Part shown: positions 14,277-15,600 of the stretch, one piece after another
Position numbering within the stretch: the stretch's first letter is position 1
How the letters are laid out: the number at the start of each line of letters is the position of its first letter
Source: Paenibacillus sp.
GTDB taxonomy: Bacteria; Bacillota; Bacilli; Paenibacillales; NBRC-103111
Direction of reading: 5' to 3'
NCBI GenBank assembly: GCA_029239545.1
Contig: JARBUQ010000031.1
Location: forward strand, 1 to 15,600
Length of the DNA: 15,600 nt
Made by a program: the position numbers and the translations under genes
The notes under the pieces: model-generated
The model's database searches: none
Seen by the model: the letters and a program-made list of their open reading frames with translations, nothing else
Told to the model about the DNA's origin: nothing

Positions 14277-14588
14277 GTGAAGGTAAGAAAGGTTCCGCAG
14301 CGCAAATGTATTGTGTGTCAGAACATGCTGACCAAGAAAGAATTGGTGCGCGTTGTTCGCACGCCTGAGGGCGTTGTCGAAATAGATTTGACCGGGAAGA
14401 AAAATGGACGCGGAGCTTATTTGTGCGGTAAAATCGAAGGATTTCATCAAGCCAAAAAGACCAAGGCCATCGAGCGAGCACTTAAGGTTACGATGTCACC
14501 TGAAGACTATGAACGGCTGGAGCAGGATTTTGTTGCGATCCAAGGAAAGTATGCAGCCTTCCAGTGCAGGAGAGCCAATGAATCCTAA
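14277..14588 (+). CDS. rnpM: YlxR family nucleic-acid-binding protein (RnpM, RNase P modulator)
   Basis: The 103-residue product belongs to the YlxR/DUF448 family. A recent B. subtilis study, as I recall, found that YlxR binds RNase P RNA and modulates RNase P, hence RnpM. Visible marks are PQRKCIVC (CxxC at residues 11-14, where B. subtilis lacks the second Cys), the KKELVRVVRTPEG strand and the family signature TGKKNGRGAYLC. The start is uncertain. AGGTGG at 14262-14267 is nine bases before GTG at 14277 but only three before ATG at 14271; GTG at 14268 is also in frame. I favour 14277. The stop lies 11 bases inside rplGA, suggesting coupled translation. It is in the nusA-infB operon as in other Firmicutes. 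Confidence 0.9.
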   Translation: MKVRKVPQRKCIVCQNMLTKKELVRVVRTPEGVVEIDLTGKKNGRGAYLCGKIEGFHQAKKTKAIERALKVTMSPEDYERLEQDFVAIQGKYAAFQCRRANES

Positions 14589-14913
14589 ATTTGCTTCTTA
14601 TTTGGGACTTGCGATGCGTGCCGGAAAACTGGTTACTGGCGATGAGAACGTTCTGAAGGCCATTCGGTCCAAGAAAGCAGCTCTGGTAATTATGGCAGAG
14701 GACGCATCACCCAATACATTGAAAAAGTTTCGTGATAAATGTAATTCGTATGAAATCCGATTGATCGAATGTGGCAATCGGGAAGCGTTGGGCGCCGCGA
14801 TCGGCAAGGAAGAGCGGGTGTTGATCGCTGTGCTGGAGGCCGGGTTCGCACGACAAATGGTCGCGTGTCTCGGAATACCTGTGGAGGTGAAACATATTGA
14901 CAAATCAAGATAA
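14578..14913 (+). CDS. rplGA: L7Ae-family RNA-binding protein YlxQ
   Basis: The 111-residue product is a member of the L7Ae/L30e/S12e/Gadd45 family of small kink-turn-binding proteins (YlxQ, also called RplGA), non-essential in B. subtilis. Recognisable features are FASYLGLAMRAGKLVTGDENVLKAIR, ALVIMAEDASPNT and the helix KKFRDKCNSYEIRLIECGNREALGAAIGKE. The start is ATG at 14578, overlapping the end of rnpM by 11 bases, behind AGGAGA with close (four-base) spacing. Its 3' end overlaps the start of infB by 17 bases and carries the infB ribosome binding site. It lies in the usual slot between ylxR and infB. Confidence 0.93.
   Translation: MNPKFASYLGLAMRAGKLVTGDENVLKAIRSKKAALVIMAEDASPNTLKKFRDKCNSYEIRLIECGNREALGAAIGKEERVLIAVLEAGFARQMVACLGIPVEVKHIDKSR
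14883..14890 (+). promoter_or_regulatory. Ribosome binding site for infB, within rplGA
   Basis: GGAGGTGA at 14883-14890 is a full match to the 16S anti-Shine-Dalgarno core, six bases before TTG at 14897. It lies within the last codons of rplGA and identifies a TTG start that would be easy to miss. Confidence 0.85.
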
Positions 14914-15600
14914 AGACAAAGACAAGCTTCGCGTTTATGAATATGCAAAATCACTCAATATGAGCAGTAAAGAAATTATTACGATTCTCAAAAGGCTGAG
15001 TGTCCCGGTTAACAATCATATGAGCGTAATGGAGAATGATTCGGTGTCTAAAGTAGAAGGTTTTTTCCGTGATGTAAAGGCAAATGCAGCAGCCAGACGG
15101 GCAAACAACGAAGGCAGCGGCTCGAGTTCGAGCACCAATGCTTCGGTTGATAACAAGTCGAATGCAAACAGACCTTCTAATGATGGGCAGCGCAGCTCAC
15201 AGAATAACGGTCAACAGGCGCGCCCTCAGAGTCAGAGCAGCCAAGGTTCTGCTCCAGCGAGCAATCAGGCGGTCAGTCCACCGGCGGCTGCTGCAAGCAC
15301 AGGCTCGAATCAGACCGTGACGCCTACCCCGGCGGCAACTTCGGCAGTCAGCCAAGAAGCCCCAGCGAGCCAGACTTCGGCGGTTTCCAGCCCTTCCGGG
15401 CAAGCACCAGCCCCGAGTGCCGGCAGCCCAAGCCCTACGCAAGGCAGCAGTCAGGGAAGCTCGCAAGGTCAGCGTCCGCAAGGACAGGGCGGCTACCAAG
15501 GCCAACGTCGCGAAGGTCAAGGCAGCGGTGGGTATCAAGGTTCCCGTCCGCAGGGACAGGGTGGCTATCAAGGCCAACGTCGTGAAGGTCAAGGCAGCGG
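14897..15600 (+). CDS. infB: Translation initiation factor IF-2, N-terminal part (runs off window)
   Basis: IF2 is the GTPase that places initiator fMet-tRNA on the 30S subunit and promotes 50S joining. Only 234 codons plus two bases are inside the window, without a stop; the GTPase domain lies beyond the edge. From the TTG start the product begins MTNQDKDKDKLRVYEYAKSL and continues NMSSKEIITILKRLSV and NNHMSVMENDSVSKVEG, a typical IF2_N domain matching the B. subtilis start as I recall it. From about residue 66 it turns into a long low-complexity, presumably disordered stretch rich in Ser, Gln, Asn, Ala and Pro. It then becomes Gly/Gln/Arg/Tyr-rich and includes the 24-residue repeats described separately. 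The gene overlaps rplGA by 17 bases. Confidence 0.95.
   Translation, partial: MTNQDKDKDKLRVYEYAKSLNMSSKEIITILKRLSVPVNNHMSVMENDSVSKVEGFFRDVKANAAARRANNEGSGSSSSTNASVDNKSNANRPSNDGQRSSQNNGQQARPQSQSSQGSAPASNQAVSPPAAAASTGSNQTVTPTPAATSAVSQEAPASQTSAVSSPSGQAPAPSAGSPSPTQGSSQGSSQGQRPQGQGGYQGQRREGQGSGGYQGSRPQGQGGYQGQRREGQGS
15473..15600 (+). repeat. 72-bp in-frame tandem repeat in infB
   Basis: A unit starting CGTCCGCA at 15473 recurs at 15545, period 72 bases, encoding 24 residues: RPQGQGGYQGQR then REGQGSGGYQGS. Each unit is itself two related 12-residue halves around GGYQG. The second copy is cut by the window edge after 56 bases. Over those 56 bases the copies differ at four positions, all third-codon and all silent. 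More copies may follow. Confidence 0.9.

Noticed and set aside
15197..15592. 131-codon - strand frame rich in Leu/Ala/Thr/Arg opposite infB
   Set aside because: It is the complement of the low-complexity repeat region of infB, so its composition is a by-product of that repeat.
1..15600. Mobile element, CRISPR array, tRNA/rRNA, phage or defence genes
   Set aside because: All coding space is taken by collinear housekeeping genes, gaps are short, and no terminal repeats, spacer-repeat arrays or tRNA-like folds were seen.

Overview
The window reads as chromosomal core DNA from a low-to-mid GC Firmicute, most likely a Paenibacillus-like member of the Bacillales. The gene order is the conserved Bacillus order (rpsB)-tsf-pyrH-frr-uppS-cdsA-dxr-rasP-proS-polC-rimP-nusA-rnpM(ylxR)-rplGA(ylxQ)-infB, all on the + strand. 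Gram-positive markers are PolC with an embedded exonuclease, strong AGGAGG-type ribosome binding sites, a NusA without the proteobacterial C-terminal repeats, and frequent TTG/GTG starts. The genus is an inference from protein resemblance; nothing in the window proves it.

Layout. Positions 1-137 hold what looks like the last codons of rpsB, a strong terminator and the tsf ribosome binding site. tsf (compact EF-Ts) is closed by a long perfect hairpin. pyrH and frr overlap by one base. A terminator-like hairpin separates them from the envelope block uppS-cdsA-dxr-rasP (undecaprenyl-PP synthase, CDP-DAG synthase, DXP reductoisomerase, site-2 protease). An unusually long imperfect hairpin fills the dxr-rasP gap. 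proS (archaeal/eukaryotic-type prolyl-tRNA synthetase) follows and ends in a terminator. polC (replicative DNA polymerase) comes next, preceded by a second hairpin. A good extended -10 promoter then starts the rimP-nusA-rnpM-rplGA-infB operon, whose leader holds three consecutive hairpins. The second resembles a weak intrinsic terminator, as expected if NusA controls its own operon. infB runs off the right edge in a long disordered N-terminal region with a 72-bp in-frame tandem repeat.

How the genes work together. This is growth machinery: translation elongation, recycling and initiation (EF-Ts, RRF, IF2), ribosome maturation (RimP), transcription elongation/termination (NusA), UMP kinase for nucleotide supply, lipid-carrier and phospholipid precursor synthesis, tRNA charging and chromosome replication. 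I see no mobile element, tRNA, rRNA, CRISPR array, phage gene or defence system, and no evident unknown multigene system. The unusual content is mostly between genes (structured intergenic RNA) plus a few protein features: the proS type, its His C-terminus, the short EF-Ts and the IF2 repeat. No gene-free stretch exceeds 300 bases; the largest gap is the 213-base rimP leader.
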